DNA of 64,000 bases from Vallitalea guaymasensis (GTDB lineage: Bacteria > Bacillota > Clostridia > Lachnospirales > Vallitaleaceae), in the NCBI RefSeq assembly GCF_018141425.1, contig NZ_CP058561.1, positions 4,588,001 through 4,652,000 of the forward strand. Direction: 5' to 3'. Shown here piece after piece: positions 20,174 through 28,655 of this stretch. The translations under genes were made by a program, and so were the position numbers. How positions within the stretch are numbered: the first letter of the stretch is position 1; the number at the start of each line of letters is the position of its first letter. The notes beneath the pieces were generated by a model that worked only from the letters and a program-made list of their open reading frames with translations, searched no databases and had not been told where the DNA came from.

Positions 20174-21244
20174 ATGAAAAAGAAAAAAGGATTATTAATA
20201 GGGTTACATGCTTTGTCAAAAGTTGTAATATTGATTGTGGCCGTATTGATTATATTTTTTGCAGGTAGAAAAGTATATGATTACTCATATAAATTAATGG
20301 CTAAAACTCCCGCAGAAGATATAGTTGTAAAAACAGTGGACATAAAAGTACCAAAAGGTACTTCATCAAAAGAAATTGCAAAGATATTGCATGATAATGG
20401 ATTAATAAAAAATACTTATTATTTTCTATTCTATTCTAAGCTTTCTGGTAAAGAGAATAAATTCCAGTATGGTGACTATACACTGAATACAGGAATGACA
20501 GATGAAGAAATAGCTAATATATTAACAACTCAAGGAGCAAAGAAGGAAACGATAAAGTTTACTATACCAGAAGGTTATACAGTTGCACAAATAGCCAAAA
20601 AGTTGGCTAAAGAAAATATATGTAAAGAATCTGAATTCTTGGATGCTGTGAATAATGTATCTTATGATTATAAGTTTATTGAGGAAGTACCAGATAGAAA
20701 CTTAAAATTACAAGGTTATCTATTCCCATCTACTTATGAGATATATACTGATGCAACTGCTAAAGATATAGTTAGTATCATGTTAAAACAATTTGATAAA
20801 GTTTTCAAAGATGAATATTATGATAGAGCAAAAGCGTTGGGCTATGAGATAGATGAAATAATAACTATTGCATCTATTATTGAAAGAGAAGTAAGAGTTG
20901 ATACTGAAAGAGAACTAGTTTCTGGTGTCATATATAATAGATTAAAGAAACCTATGAAACTACAGATGTGTTCAACTGTTATGTATGCTCTTGACAAGCC
21001 TAGAGAAAGATTGTTATATTCAGATTTGGAGATTGAATCACCATACAATACTTATATGAACCCAGGTCTACCTGTTGGACCTATTTCTAATCCAGGTCAG
21101 CGTTCAATAGAAGCGGCTCTTTTTCCAACTGAGAGTGATTATCTCTATTTCTCTCTTAAGAATGCAGAGACTGGAGAACATGAATTTAATAAATCTTTAG
21201 ATGCTCATAATAAAGTTAAAGGTAAATTACAGAAAGAATTTTAA
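20174..21244 (+). CDS. mltG: Endolytic murein transglycosylase MltG (YceG-like)
   Basis: Membrane-anchored lytic transglycosylase that cuts nascent glycan strands. It has one N-terminal transmembrane helix (about residues 14-32), a LysM-like segment (PEGYTVAQIAKKLAKE), and the YceG catalytic core (LQGYLFPSTYEIY; ASIIEREVRVDTER; GVIYNRL; PYNTYMNPGLPVGPISNPG). 356 residues. ATG start with CAGGAAGGTGAC. It is followed by a long hairpin element. Confidence 0.95.
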   Translation: MKKKKGLLIGLHALSKVVILIVAVLIIFFAGRKVYDYSYKLMAKTPAEDIVVKTVDIKVPKGTSSKEIAKILHDNGLIKNTYYFLFYSKLSGKENKFQYGDYTLNTGMTDEEIANILTTQGAKKETIKFTIPEGYTVAQIAKKLAKENICKESEFLDAVNNVSYDYKFIEEVPDRNLKLQGYLFPSTYEIYTDATAKDIVSIMLKQFDKVFKDEYYDRAKALGYEIDEIITIASIIEREVRVDTERELVSGVIYNRLKKPMKLQMCSTVMYALDKPRERLLYSDLEIESPYNTYMNPGLPVGPISNPGQRSIEAALFPTESDYLYFSLKNAETGEHEFNKSLDAHNKVKGKLQKEF

Positions 21245-21262
21245 TTTTACTATACAATAAAA

Positions 21263-21404
21263 AAGGGCTGTCTCATAATACATTTTACTTTAATATACTG
21301 GTAAGATAGACTCTGTTTGATGGTAAGTTAGGTCTTAAAAAGACGTAACACAGACCCTTTTAAACAGAAGGTATAAAAAGTAGATGTATTCTGAGACAGT
21401 CCTT
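21263..21404. repeat. Long compound hairpin element after mltG
   Basis: The outer arms (about 21263-21298 and 21371-21404) pair over roughly 34 bases with few mismatches. They share the GGGCTGTCTC...AATACATTTT-type sequence with the hairpins at 44580 and 52592. Unlike those, the apex holds about 70 bases with its own inverted repeats (CTGTTT/AAACAG, GTCTT/AAGAC). It probably ends mltG transcription; the interior is unexplained. Confidence 0.75.
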
Positions 21405-21431
21405 TAAATTAAGTTTATAAGGAGTTAAACA

Positions 21432-22082
21432 ATGAGTGAAATCACTTATAAATATATAAGAGACTACCTAATGGCTATAGAACCCGATGACGACATTATC
21501 ATTCGTACCATTAGGAAAGATGCTCTCAATAATAATGTTCCAATAATTAAATCTGAAGTCAAGAATTTGTTGAAATGGATATTAGCTACCAAGAAACCAA
21601 GCAAAGTTTTGGAAATTGGTACTGCGGTGGCTTATTCTTCAATAATCATGAGTGACTTTATTGATACAGACGGTTGTATAACTACTATTGAGAGATCAGA
21701 AGACATGATTAAGAAAGCCAAAGAAAATATAAAAAAAGCGGGTAAAGAGAACGTTATAACATTGTTAGAAGGGGATGCCAGTGATATCCTATCTTCTATT
21801 GATGATACTTTTGATGTTATATTTATGGATGCCGCAAAAGGTCAATATTTAACTTTTTTACCAGAATGTCTTAGATTGCTAAAAAAAGGCGGTATACTTA
21901 TATGTGATAATGTTCTTCAAAATGGTACAGTAGCAAAATCAAGATTTAGTGTTCCAAGAAGGCAAAGAACAATACACAATCGTATGAGAGAATTTTTATG
22001 GGAATTGAATCATAATAAAAACTTTCAAACATCAATACTTCCTATTGCTGATGGAGTAACACTAAGTTATAAAAAATATTAA
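21432..22082 (+). CDS. O-methyltransferase (YrrM-type)
   Basis: SAM-dependent class I methyltransferase of the catechol-O-methyltransferase-like family 3, 216 aa. The SAM loop VLEIGTAVAYSSI, DAAKGQY, and the metal-associated LICDNVLQNG are visible. ATG start behind AAGGAG. In many Firmicutes the orthologue (YrrM/TrmR) precedes U32 peptidases, and B. subtilis TrmR methylates 5-hydroxyuridine in tRNA wobble positions. The neighbouring U32 gene fits that role, which is inferred. Confidence 0.88.
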   Translation: MSEITYKYIRDYLMAIEPDDDIIIRTIRKDALNNNVPIIKSEVKNLLKWILATKKPSKVLEIGTAVAYSSIIMSDFIDTDGCITTIERSEDMIKKAKENIKKAGKENVITLLEGDASDILSSIDDTFDVIFMDAAKGQYLTFLPECLRLLKKGGILICDNVLQNGTVAKSRFSVPRRQRTIHNRMREFLWELNHNKNFQTSILPIADGVTLSYKKY

Positions 22083-22117
22083 TGAATTAATTATAGCTTT
22101 GAGAGGAGAGGCTAACA

Positions 22118-23353
22118 TTGAATAAACCTGAATTACTTATACCTGCAGGAAGCTTAGAAAATCTAGAAGTAGCTGTTCTATATGGTGCTGATGCAGTTTA
22201 TATAGGAGGACAACATTTTGGATTGAGAGCAAAAGCAAAAAACTTTTCTACAGAACAAATGAAAGAAGGTATTGATTTTGCTCATAAACATAATGTTAAA
22301 GTTTACGTTACTGCTAATATAATTGCTCATAACGATGATATTGATAAAGTCTATGAGTATTTTGATGAAATAAAAGAAATAAAACCTGATGCATTGATTA
22401 TTGCTGATCCTGGTATTTTAACTATTGCCCAGGAAATGTTACCGGACATGGAGATACATCTTAGTACACAAGCTAATAATACTAATTATAAAAGCGTTAA
22501 TTTTTGGCATAAACTCGGTGTTAAGAGGGTAGTAGTTGCTCGTGAACTATCTTTTAAAGAAATAAATCAGATTAAGGAAAATAGTCCTGACACTCTAGAC
22601 ATAGAAGCTTTTGTACATGGAGCTATGTGTATATCTTATTCAGGAAGATGCCTGTTAAGTAACTATATGGCTGGCAGAGATGCTAATAAAGGCGAATGTA
22701 CACACCCTTGCAGATGGCAATATCATTTAGTGGAGGAAACTCGTCCAAACGAATACATGCCTGTCTATGAAAATGAAAGAGGTACTTATGTCTATAATTC
22801 AAAAGATCTATGTATGTTAGAATATGTTCCTGAACTTATTGATGCTGGTGTTGGTAGTTTCAAAATAGAGGGCAGGATGAAAACACAATTGTATGTTGCA
22901 ACTGTCACAAGAACATATAGAAAAGCAATTGATGATTATTTTGAAGATGAATCCAAATATAGAAATAATATTCCTTATTACTTGGATGAGATTAAGAAGT
23001 GTACTCATAGAAAGTTTACAACAGGTTTTTATTTTAAACGACCAGATGAAAATGAACAGATATATAATAGTAATACTTATATAAGAAGCTATACTTTTAT
23101 TGGTAAGGTAATAGAATATAATTCTGCTGAACAGATGGTTACTATACAACAGAGAAATAAGTTCTGTGTTGGAGATGAAGTGGAATTCATGGCTACTGAT
23201 GGTGAGAATTATGTAACTACCATTAAAGAAATGTGGGATGAAGAAGGAAACTTAGTTGAAAGCGCTCCTCATCCTAAACAAGTTATAAGGTTTAAAATAG
23301 ATAAAGAATTTCCGAAAAACACAATAATTAGATTAAAAAGTAAAGAATTTTAA
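22118..23353 (+). CDS. Peptidase U32-family protein (TrhP/YrrO-like)
   Basis: Member of the U32 family, now linked to prephenate-dependent tRNA uridine 5-hydroxylation (TrhP). It has the N-terminal ELLIPAGSLENLEVAVLYGADAVYIGG block, EAFVHGAMCISYSGRC and DANKGECTHPCRW cysteine motifs, and KIEGRMKTQLYVATV. 411 residues. TTG start at 22118 with GAGAGGAGAGG. It lies directly after the TrmR-like methyltransferase, suggesting a shared tRNA wobble-uridine pathway. Confidence 0.9.
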   Translation: MNKPELLIPAGSLENLEVAVLYGADAVYIGGQHFGLRAKAKNFSTEQMKEGIDFAHKHNVKVYVTANIIAHNDDIDKVYEYFDEIKEIKPDALIIADPGILTIAQEMLPDMEIHLSTQANNTNYKSVNFWHKLGVKRVVVARELSFKEINQIKENSPDTLDIEAFVHGAMCISYSGRCLLSNYMAGRDANKGECTHPCRWQYHLVEETRPNEYMPVYENERGTYVYNSKDLCMLEYVPELIDAGVGSFKIEGRMKTQLYVATVTRTYRKAIDDYFEDESKYRNNIPYYLDEIKKCTHRKFTTGFYFKRPDENEQIYNSNTYIRSYTFIGKVIEYNSAEQMVTIQQRNKFCVGDEVEFMATDGENYVTTIKEMWDEEGNLVESAPHPKQVIRFKIDKEFPKNTIIRLKSKEF

Positions 23354-23422
23354 GTGGAAAGGCACTTTCTGAGTATTTTTTTCATAAACTGTTATGAATA
23401 CATATTTAGAGGTGCTTTTGTT

Positions 23423-24103
23423 TTGCTATTCAATTTTTTAACATTCATTTTACCAGGGTTCTACTTTACAACATCTCAATCATTCCCTAAACCATTGTCA
23501 AGTGTTGAAGAAAGGGAATATTTAATTAAGTGTAAAGAAGGAGATATGCAAGCGAGGAATATTTTAATTGAGAGGAATTTACGCTTAGTTGCTCATATAG
23601 TTAAAAAATATAATACTACAGACAGAGATATGGATGATCTAATATCTATCGGAACAATAGGTTTAATAAAAGCAATTACAACCTTTAATATAGATAAAGG
23701 TACAAGGCTAGCGACTTATGCTGCTAGATGTATAGAAAATGAATTGCTGATGATGCTTAGAAATGAAAAAAAACATGCAAAAGAAATATCACTTCAAGAA
23801 CCTATTGGAATTGATAAAGAAGGAAATGAAATCAGTTTAATTGATGTTATTGAGACAAAAGCAGATTCTATTGTAGACCAAGTCGATCTGAAGATGAAAA
23901 TACGTCTATTATATAATAAAATGAAGTATGTACTAGGACAGAGAGAGAAAACAGTAATAGAGCTAAGATATGGGTTGAATAATGGGGCAGAAAAGACTCA
24001 AAGAGAGATTGCAAATATGTTAGGGATTTCTAGGTCTTATGTTTCTAGGATTGAAAAGAAGGCACTTAGTAAGTTGTATAAGGAGTTTAATGGAAGTAGG
24101 TAA
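23423..24103 (+). CDS. sigK: RNA polymerase sporulation sigma factor SigK (pro-sigma-K)
   Basis: Mother-cell late sporulation sigma factor. The hydrophobic pro-peptide (about FNFLTFILPGFYF) precedes SFPKPLSSVEE, as in pro-SigK cleaved by SpoIVFB. Region 2 (NLRLVAHIVKKY; DDLISIGTIGLIKA) and region 4 (TQREIANMLGISRSYVSRIEKKALSKL) are complete, with no skin-type interruption. TTG 23423 has TAGAGGTG nine bases upstream and gives the usual pro-sequence length; GTG 23354 abuts the previous stop and has no good site. Confidence 0.92.
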   Translation: MLFNFLTFILPGFYFTTSQSFPKPLSSVEEREYLIKCKEGDMQARNILIERNLRLVAHIVKKYNTTDRDMDDLISIGTIGLIKAITTFNIDKGTRLATYAARCIENELLMMLRNEKKHAKEISLQEPIGIDKEGNEISLIDVIETKADSIVDQVDLKMKIRLLYNKMKYVLGQREKTVIELRYGLNNGAEKTQREIANMLGISRSYVSRIEKKALSKLYKEFNGSR

Positions 24104-24147
24104 TGATACACAGGTAATTAAAATAATATATTTATAGAATTATTAAG

Positions 24148-24176
24148 TAAGGCTACGGTTATGAACTGTAGCCTTA
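24148..24176 (+). terminator. Terminator after sigK (first copy of a duplicated hairpin)
   Basis: The arms TAAGGCTACGGTT (24148-24160) and AACTGTAGCCTTA (24164-24176) pair over 13 bp with one G-U and are followed by GTTTTGT. A near-identical hairpin lies at 25732-25765. Confidence 0.85.
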
Positions 24177-24231
24177 GTTTTGTATAAATGAATGTAAATG
24201 CAAAAAATAGAATAAAGTAAAAATAATAGTT

Positions 24232-24489
24232 TTAATGCCAGAATGAATAAACTAACGTAGAAAGGTAAATAAAAAATATACCCAACACAAACCAAATAAC
24301 TCCATCAACTTTTTTATTCTTGGCAAAAGAAAAATAACCATCTACTATATGTAAGATACTTATTAAAATAAATCCAATTACAACTGAATCAGCTAATAGA
24401 AATTTATCAATGACATTAAGCTTATTCAGTACTCCTAATATAATTATGATTACAGCTATTGTAATTTTTAAAAATTTTACTTTGGTCAA
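24232..24489 (-). CDS. Small hydrophobic membrane protein
   Basis: About 85 residues with three predicted membrane segments (roughly residues 7-24, 33-52 and 64-82) and a short lysine-rich loop (AKNKKVDG). No family recognised. The TTG at 24489 has AGAGGTG six bases upstream; the in-frame GTG at 24498 overlaps that site. It is on the minus strand and convergent with sigK. Confidence 0.6.
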   Translation of the reverse strand: MTKVKFLKITIAVIIIILGVLNKLNVIDKFLLADSVVIGFILISILHIVDGYFSFAKNKKVDGVIWFVLGIFFIYLSTLVYSFWH

Positions 24490-24709
24490 TATACTCACCT
24501 CTCAAAGAATTATAGCTTAAAGGGTATTTTATATATAGAAGTTTATTAAGCAACATTTATTTAGTATAAATATTAATTAAATAATAATAGTTAGTCTAAA
24601 AATGATTCTATCATAAAAGGAGATATGAGGAAATACTAAAGTTTGTTTAAGTTCAAAAGGAGTCGTAAAAGATTGATATAATGTAGATGTATAAATACAC
24701 ATAAAACAA

Positions 24710-24733
24710 CGGTACCTTTGTATGAAGTACCGT
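24710..24733 (-). terminator. Terminator after the 58-aa membrane protein
   Basis: ACGGTAC/GTACCGT arms. Read on the minus strand, the hairpin is followed by TGTTTTATG. Confidence 0.65.
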
Positions 24734-24773
24734 AATCGCAACTATATTATACATATGAAAACAAATGATTAAA

Positions 24774-24950
24774 TTAGTGAGTAGATTCTTTATATTTTTT
24801 ATGTTGTCTATAAGCAGATATAAAACATAGGAAAGCACTTATTAAATCGAGTAGAGCAGCTGTTTGATTATTAGACATGAATATACAACTGCCTATTAAA
24901 AAGCACAATGCAGCAAAAATTAATCCATTCCTTGCTAATTTTGGTTTCAT
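24774..24950 (-). CDS. 58-residue two-helix membrane protein
   Basis: A small reading frame beginning MKPKLARNGLIFAALCF, with two membrane-length hydrophobic stretches (about residues 9-25 and 32-46) and a charged C-terminus (RQHKKYKESTH). A strong GAGGTGATAATAT site lies upstream of the ATG and a terminator lies downstream, so it looks like a real monocistronic gene. No family recognised. Confidence 0.65.
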   Translation of the reverse strand: MKPKLARNGLIFAALCFLIGSCIFMSNNQTAALLDLISAFLCFISAYRQHKKYKESTH

Positions 24951-25034
24951 ATATTATCACCTCAGTGATATTTTAACATTAACAGATATTAATAGCAACT
25001 AAGTTTGTGTTTAGTAAATAGAAAGGTAAAGTTA

Positions 25035-25196
25035 ATGAGTAGAGAAGAAAAGATTAAATTTCAAGAAAATTACTGAGAAGTAGAGTACTAGACAATTGTT
25101 TTTTATAATAAAAAGGCATATAATAAAATGGATAATACTACATAATATTTATGATACAACAGGTAGTGGGAAAACATTAATAACGTTAAAGGAGTA
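25035..25196 (+). pseudogene. Possible remnant of a helicase/HsdR-like gene
   Basis: A 13-codon frame at 25035 ends quickly. Further on, one frame reads ILHNIYDTTGSGKTLITLKE before a stop at about 25196, resembling the Walker A region IWHTTGSGKTLTSFK of type I restriction HsdR subunits. The reading is broken on both sides. The match is short, so this is only a suggestion of a decayed gene. Confidence 0.3.
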
Positions 25197-25201
25197 AAGT
25201 T

Positions 25202-25603
25202 ATGGGTAATGCTAAAAAAGGTAATACTATGTTTATTTTATACGTTAAAAACCAGGAATATAGTAAAGATTTTTATACAGACATATTAGAATATGAACCA
25301 ATATTACATGTTCCTGGAATGACTGAATTCAAACTATCTGAAGGTGTCAGCTTAGGTATTATGCCAGAAGAGGGGATTAGAAGAATTATGGGGAATGAGG
25401 TTCCTAATCCAAGTGAAGGAAATGGAATACCACGATGTGAGATTTACTTATTTGTTGATAATCCAGATAAAGCTTATACTAAATTAATAGAAGCAGGTGG
25501 TAAGGGAGTTAGTAGCTGTGAACTTAGACCATGGGGGGATTATGTTTCATATGGAGCGGATCCAGATGGGCATATTATAGCATTTGCTAAAAAGCATGAA
25601 TAG
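25202..25603 (+). CDS. VOC-family (glyoxalase/bleomycin-resistance fold) protein
   Basis: Single-domain vicinal-oxygen-chelate protein, 133 aa. It shows the two babab halves: NTMFILYVKNQEYSKDFYTDIL and later EIYLFVDNPDKAYTKLIEAGGKG, then WGDYVSYGADPDGHIIAFAK. The substrate cannot be assigned; relatives include lactoylglutathione lyase and drug-binding proteins. ATG start behind AAAGGAG. Confidence 0.85.
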   Translation: MGNAKKGNTMFILYVKNQEYSKDFYTDILEYEPILHVPGMTEFKLSEGVSLGIMPEEGIRRIMGNEVPNPSEGNGIPRCEIYLFVDNPDKAYTKLIEAGGKGVSSCELRPWGDYVSYGADPDGHIIAFAKKHE

Positions 25604-25731
25604 TTATCCAATCATAATATAAATACCCAAGAGGTTTTTTGAGGTATGAACATACTCAATTTCTTGAAGGTATACATGTATAATTTTTAGCCTTTCCTTG
25701 ATAAAAACAACACATTAAATAGAATTATTTA

Positions 25732-25765
25732 TTAAGGCTACGGTGTTTATGAACTGTAGCCTTAA
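25732..25765. terminator. Second copy of the duplicated terminator hairpin
   Basis: TTAAGGCTACGGT (25732-25744) pairs with ACTGTAGCCTTAA (25753-25765). The surrounding sequence also matches the hairpin after sigK. It lies between the VOC gene and the convergent Nudix-like gene and may serve both. Confidence 0.8.
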
Positions 25766-25785
25766 TTTGGATTAATTTAAAATTA

Positions 25786-26718
25786 TCATCTAGGACTACG
25801 ACTTCGTTCGCGACGATGATGACGGTAATCACGCTCACGACGACGGTGGTTATCATGCTCGCGATGACTGCGATAATCAAACTCAGGACGACGGTAATCA
25901 TCATATTCGCGACGAGGGCGAACATCAAGCTTATGACGACGATAATCATCATGCTCATAACGACGGCGACCATCAAGTTGTCGACGAGTACGATGCATCT
26001 CATTTAATTGTAAGATTACATCACCAACCCATTTATTTATATTTTTTCCGTCATTGAAGGTAGTGTCAACATGTAAATTGTAAATTCTTTGAATACAATT
26101 AACAATACCCTCTGCAAACCAACCTCTATATTTATAACTTGCACCTTGGTCTAATGTATCCATATCTTGTAGAGCTTCATTAAATTCAGTAGTACCAGTT
26201 TCAAGTACTCTCACACCACTTAGTTCATCGTCTAGGATGGGGCATTCGGTTCTAGTCGCTTGATAAGTTCTATTTTGGATAGCAAGTATTTTAGCACTCT
26301 TAGTAGTCATATTTTGGTTAATTCGGGTTTGAAGATCTCTAAACTTATCATTGCTTAATTTGACTTGTACTATGTAAGCTGCTGGCTGTCCTCTATTATT
26401 ATTGATAACTTGTACATTTACATCATTATTTAACTGAACACCATAGCCATCAAGTAAATTTACTCCTGTTTCCTCCATGAATTCACTATTGGCAAGATCA
26501 AGGTGACTACCTCTTGTATGGGAATTTGGCGTTCCTCCGGGCAAAACTATTTTACCAGGTGTTTGTCGTTGAGCAAATATTTGAGGTTTGATATATGTAA
26601 CTTCACCACGTTGTTTATGGAAAAAGTATCCTTCTTGATTTCTTATACCCATAAGAAATTTTGTGGGTGCATCTTGTCCATCATTACAATACACTAACAT
26701 ATAATAGGTTGGTGTCAT
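25786..26718 (-). CDS. Nudix-like protein with Arg/Asp-rich repetitive tail
   Basis: 310 residues from ATG 26718, with AAAGGA nine bases upstream; the in-frame TTG at 26727 overlaps that site. The N-terminal half has a Nudix-type box: GKIVLPGGTP, then a gap and SEFMEETGVNL. The arginine of the canonical REUXEE is replaced by serine, so hydrolase activity is uncertain. The last about 75 residues are a low-complexity tail of Arg, Asp, Tyr and His units (RRxxxDDYRR-like) ending RRERSRSPR, reminiscent of RS/RD nucleic-acid-binding tails. No known full-length family recognised. Confidence 0.7.
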   Translation of the reverse strand: MTPTYYMLVYCNDGQDAPTKFLMGIRNQEGYFFHKQRGEVTYIKPQIFAQRQTPGKIVLPGGTPNSHTRGSHLDLANSEFMEETGVNLLDGYGVQLNNDVNVQVINNNRGQPAAYIVQVKLSNDKFRDLQTRINQNMTTKSAKILAIQNRTYQATRTECPILDDELSGVRVLETGTTEFNEALQDMDTLDQGASYKYRGWFAEGIVNCIQRIYNLHVDTTFNDGKNINKWVGDVILQLNEMHRTRRQLDGRRRYEHDDYRRHKLDVRPRREYDDYRRPEFDYRSHREHDNHRRRERDYRHHRRERSRSPR

Positions 26719-27034
26719 AAAAATCAATCCTTTCCTTTTTTTGTATGATACAACGAGTATAATGCAGATTTATAACAAGTACAATGTATTTGGACACAGT
26801 CAGTAATAAAGCAGATATAATCGGGACATAAGCAGGAATTAGAGAGTTATGCCAATACGGTATTGTCCCTCTAGAATTGAGGAGATAGGTACTGAATTGT
26901 ACGTAATGAATCTTCTTTATAGGAAATAATATAGATAAATAAATTGGTAGATGTTTAATATTGACTATGGTAAGATTAAAGAATGAGATTGATAACAGAA
27001 CTAAAGAAAAATATTATACAAAAGGAGAAAGAGA
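26719..27034. other. Intergenic region, no gene seen
   Basis: A 316-base AT-rich gap between the divergent Nudix-like and DUF6273-type genes. It should hold both promoters. A 13-base palindrome (CAATACGGTATTG, near 26852) is the only structure noted, and no confident promoter was picked. Confidence 0.5.
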
Positions 27035-27661
27035 ATGAAAGAGATTAATATTGGTTCAATCCTGCAATTTGGCGGTTATCATTGGCGCATTCTTGATATA
27101 CAAGGCAATACAGCCTTGATTATAACCGAAAACATGATCAAACAACAGCCCTATAATGATTGCGCTGGTGATGTGACATGGTCCGACTGTTCGCTGAGAA
27201 AATATCTTAATGGTGAGTTTTATAACAAATTCACCACTGCCGAACAGTCAAGAATCATTCCTGTATTAAGTAAAAACCTCGACAATCAGTGGTACGGTTC
27301 AAAAGGCGGAGAAGATACTCAGGATTACATATTTCTTCTAAGCATTGAAGAAGTAGTGTGCAAATATTTCGGTGACAGTAGTAAAAACCTTGAAAATCGC
27401 AGCCCAAAACAACGATACTGGTTTCAAAAGAAAGACAAGAATAACAACAAACGAAGCTCGACATTTGATGGGTATGTATGGTGGTGGTGGCTTCGATCCC
27501 CTGGACGTGACAATAGAAGAGCTGTATATATACACGGTGACGGCAATATAGGTATTCAGGGAAATGGTACCTTTCGTTACAGTAGCAACACAATTCACCC
27601 TTTAACAGGTGATAACAGCGGCGGAGTTCGTCCAGCTTTATGGTTGAAACTAGAATTATAA
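27035..27661 (+). CDS. DUF6273-type protein (C-type-lectin/FGE-like surface pattern)
   Basis: 208 aa without a signal peptide. The start (INIGSILQFGGYHWRILDI) and the end (YVWWWWLRSPG, AVYIHGDGNIG, GGVRPALWLKLEL) match the clostridial DUF6273 pattern. The final WLRSPG...GVRPAL block resembles formylglycine-generating-enzyme/C-type-lectin folds used as variable proteins in diversity-generating retroelements. No reverse transcriptase or template repeat is nearby, so no such system is claimed. Base composition is visibly more GC-rich than its neighbours, suggesting acquisition. ATG behind AAAGGAGAAAG. Confidence 0.7.
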   Translation: MKEINIGSILQFGGYHWRILDIQGNTALIITENMIKQQPYNDCAGDVTWSDCSLRKYLNGEFYNKFTTAEQSRIIPVLSKNLDNQWYGSKGGEDTQDYIFLLSIEEVVCKYFGDSSKNLENRSPKQRYWFQKKDKNNNKRSSTFDGYVWWWWLRSPGRDNRRAVYIHGDGNIGIQGNGTFRYSSNTIHPLTGDNSGGVRPALWLKLEL

Positions 27662-27727
27662 ACCACGGTATATTTTTTGCGTATAAATATATAATATACC
27701 CTAATGTTTTTGAGAGTGAGGTTATTT

Positions 27728-28402
27728 ATGAAAAATAATTATTATGCACAAAAATTAAATTCAACAATGTTATTTAAGGCATACGAAACTCAAATACCCA
27801 GAGTAAAACAGTATTTGGATGCGGAAATCTCTTTTGTGAAAAATAATTTGACAAGCAGTGAAAGGGTTCTGGAATTAGGGGCTGGTTATGGACGTATTGT
27901 TAAGGAATTAGCAGGAGATTGTAAATCAATTGTGGGTATTGATGTTTCAGAAGAAAGTGTTGAGTTAGGAAAGGAATATTTGAAGGATAGTCAAAATGCA
28001 AAGATTATGACTATGAATGTACAGGATCTTCATTTTGATGAAAAATTTGATGTAGTTCTTTGTTTGCAAAATGGTTTGTCTGCAATGAAAATTAAATCTA
28101 CTGAATTGATTGAGAAGATTTTGGAAATGGTTGTTAGTGGTGGAAAAGTTTTTTTCAGTACTTATAGTGAAAAATTTTGGGAATATAGGATAATGTGGTT
28201 TCAAGAACAAGCTGATAAGGGGTTACTAGGCGAGCTTGATTATGATAAAACAAAGGATGGAGTTATTATTTGTAAGGATGGTTTTAAAGCTACTACGTAT
28301 ACTCAGAAAGATTTAGAAGAGATTGGAGATTCATTAGGATATGAATATAAAATCCATGAGGTAGATGAGTCAAGTGTTTTTCTCATTATCCATAAAAATT
28401 AG
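27728..28402 (+). CDS. Class I SAM-dependent methyltransferase
   Basis: About 224 residues. The SAM-binding motif VLELGAGYGRIVKELAG is followed by VGIDVSEESVELG and DVVLCLQNG, the standard Rossmann methyltransferase order. The substrate is unknown. ATG 27728 has GAGTGAGG upstream; a longer frame from 27704 is less likely. Confidence 0.82.
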   Translation: MKNNYYAQKLNSTMLFKAYETQIPRVKQYLDAEISFVKNNLTSSERVLELGAGYGRIVKELAGDCKSIVGIDVSEESVELGKEYLKDSQNAKIMTMNVQDLHFDEKFDVVLCLQNGLSAMKIKSTELIEKILEMVVSGGKVFFSTYSEKFWEYRIMWFQEQADKGLLGELDYDKTKDGVIICKDGFKATTYTQKDLEEIGDSLGYEYKIHEVDESSVFLIIHKN

Positions 28403-28503
28403 ACTTCAAAATGTAAAGAGTTAATGGAGAATGTAGTATACTAAAGAATAAATATAGTATAAAATCTGAAATTAGTATTAATAATAAAATTAAAAATAAA
28501 CAG

Positions 28504-28546
28504 AATGACTTAAGTTACTTTAGAGCAACTCAGGTCATTTTTTTTA
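28504..28546 (+). terminator. Terminator after the methyltransferase gene
   Basis: AATGACTTAAGTT (28504-28516) pairs with AACTCAGGTCATT (28527-28539), with G-U pairs, followed by a run of about eight T. Confidence 0.85.
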
Positions 28547-28655
28547 TGCCCAAATCAGTAACTTTAGGATTATGACCAGTTACTCACGCTATATTGTAAA
28601 TAACCTATGATTTTAATAAGATAAGACTAGGTAAAAATTTAAAGGAGGATTTTCA

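Noticed and set aside
23354..24103. skin-type interruption or frameshift in sigK
   Set aside because: All sigma regions are continuous in one frame.
24653..24838. 61-codon minus-strand frame
   Set aside because: It overlaps the better-supported 58-residue gene at 24774-24950 in another frame, and has no ribosome site.
25790..26000. Possible CRISPR or tandem repeat array
   Set aside because: The short similar units are codons of the Arg/Asp-rich tail; spacing is irregular and there are no unique spacers.
27035..27661. Diversity-generating retroelement target
   Set aside because: There is no reverse transcriptase, accessory gene or template repeat in the window; only the fold-like ending is suggestive.
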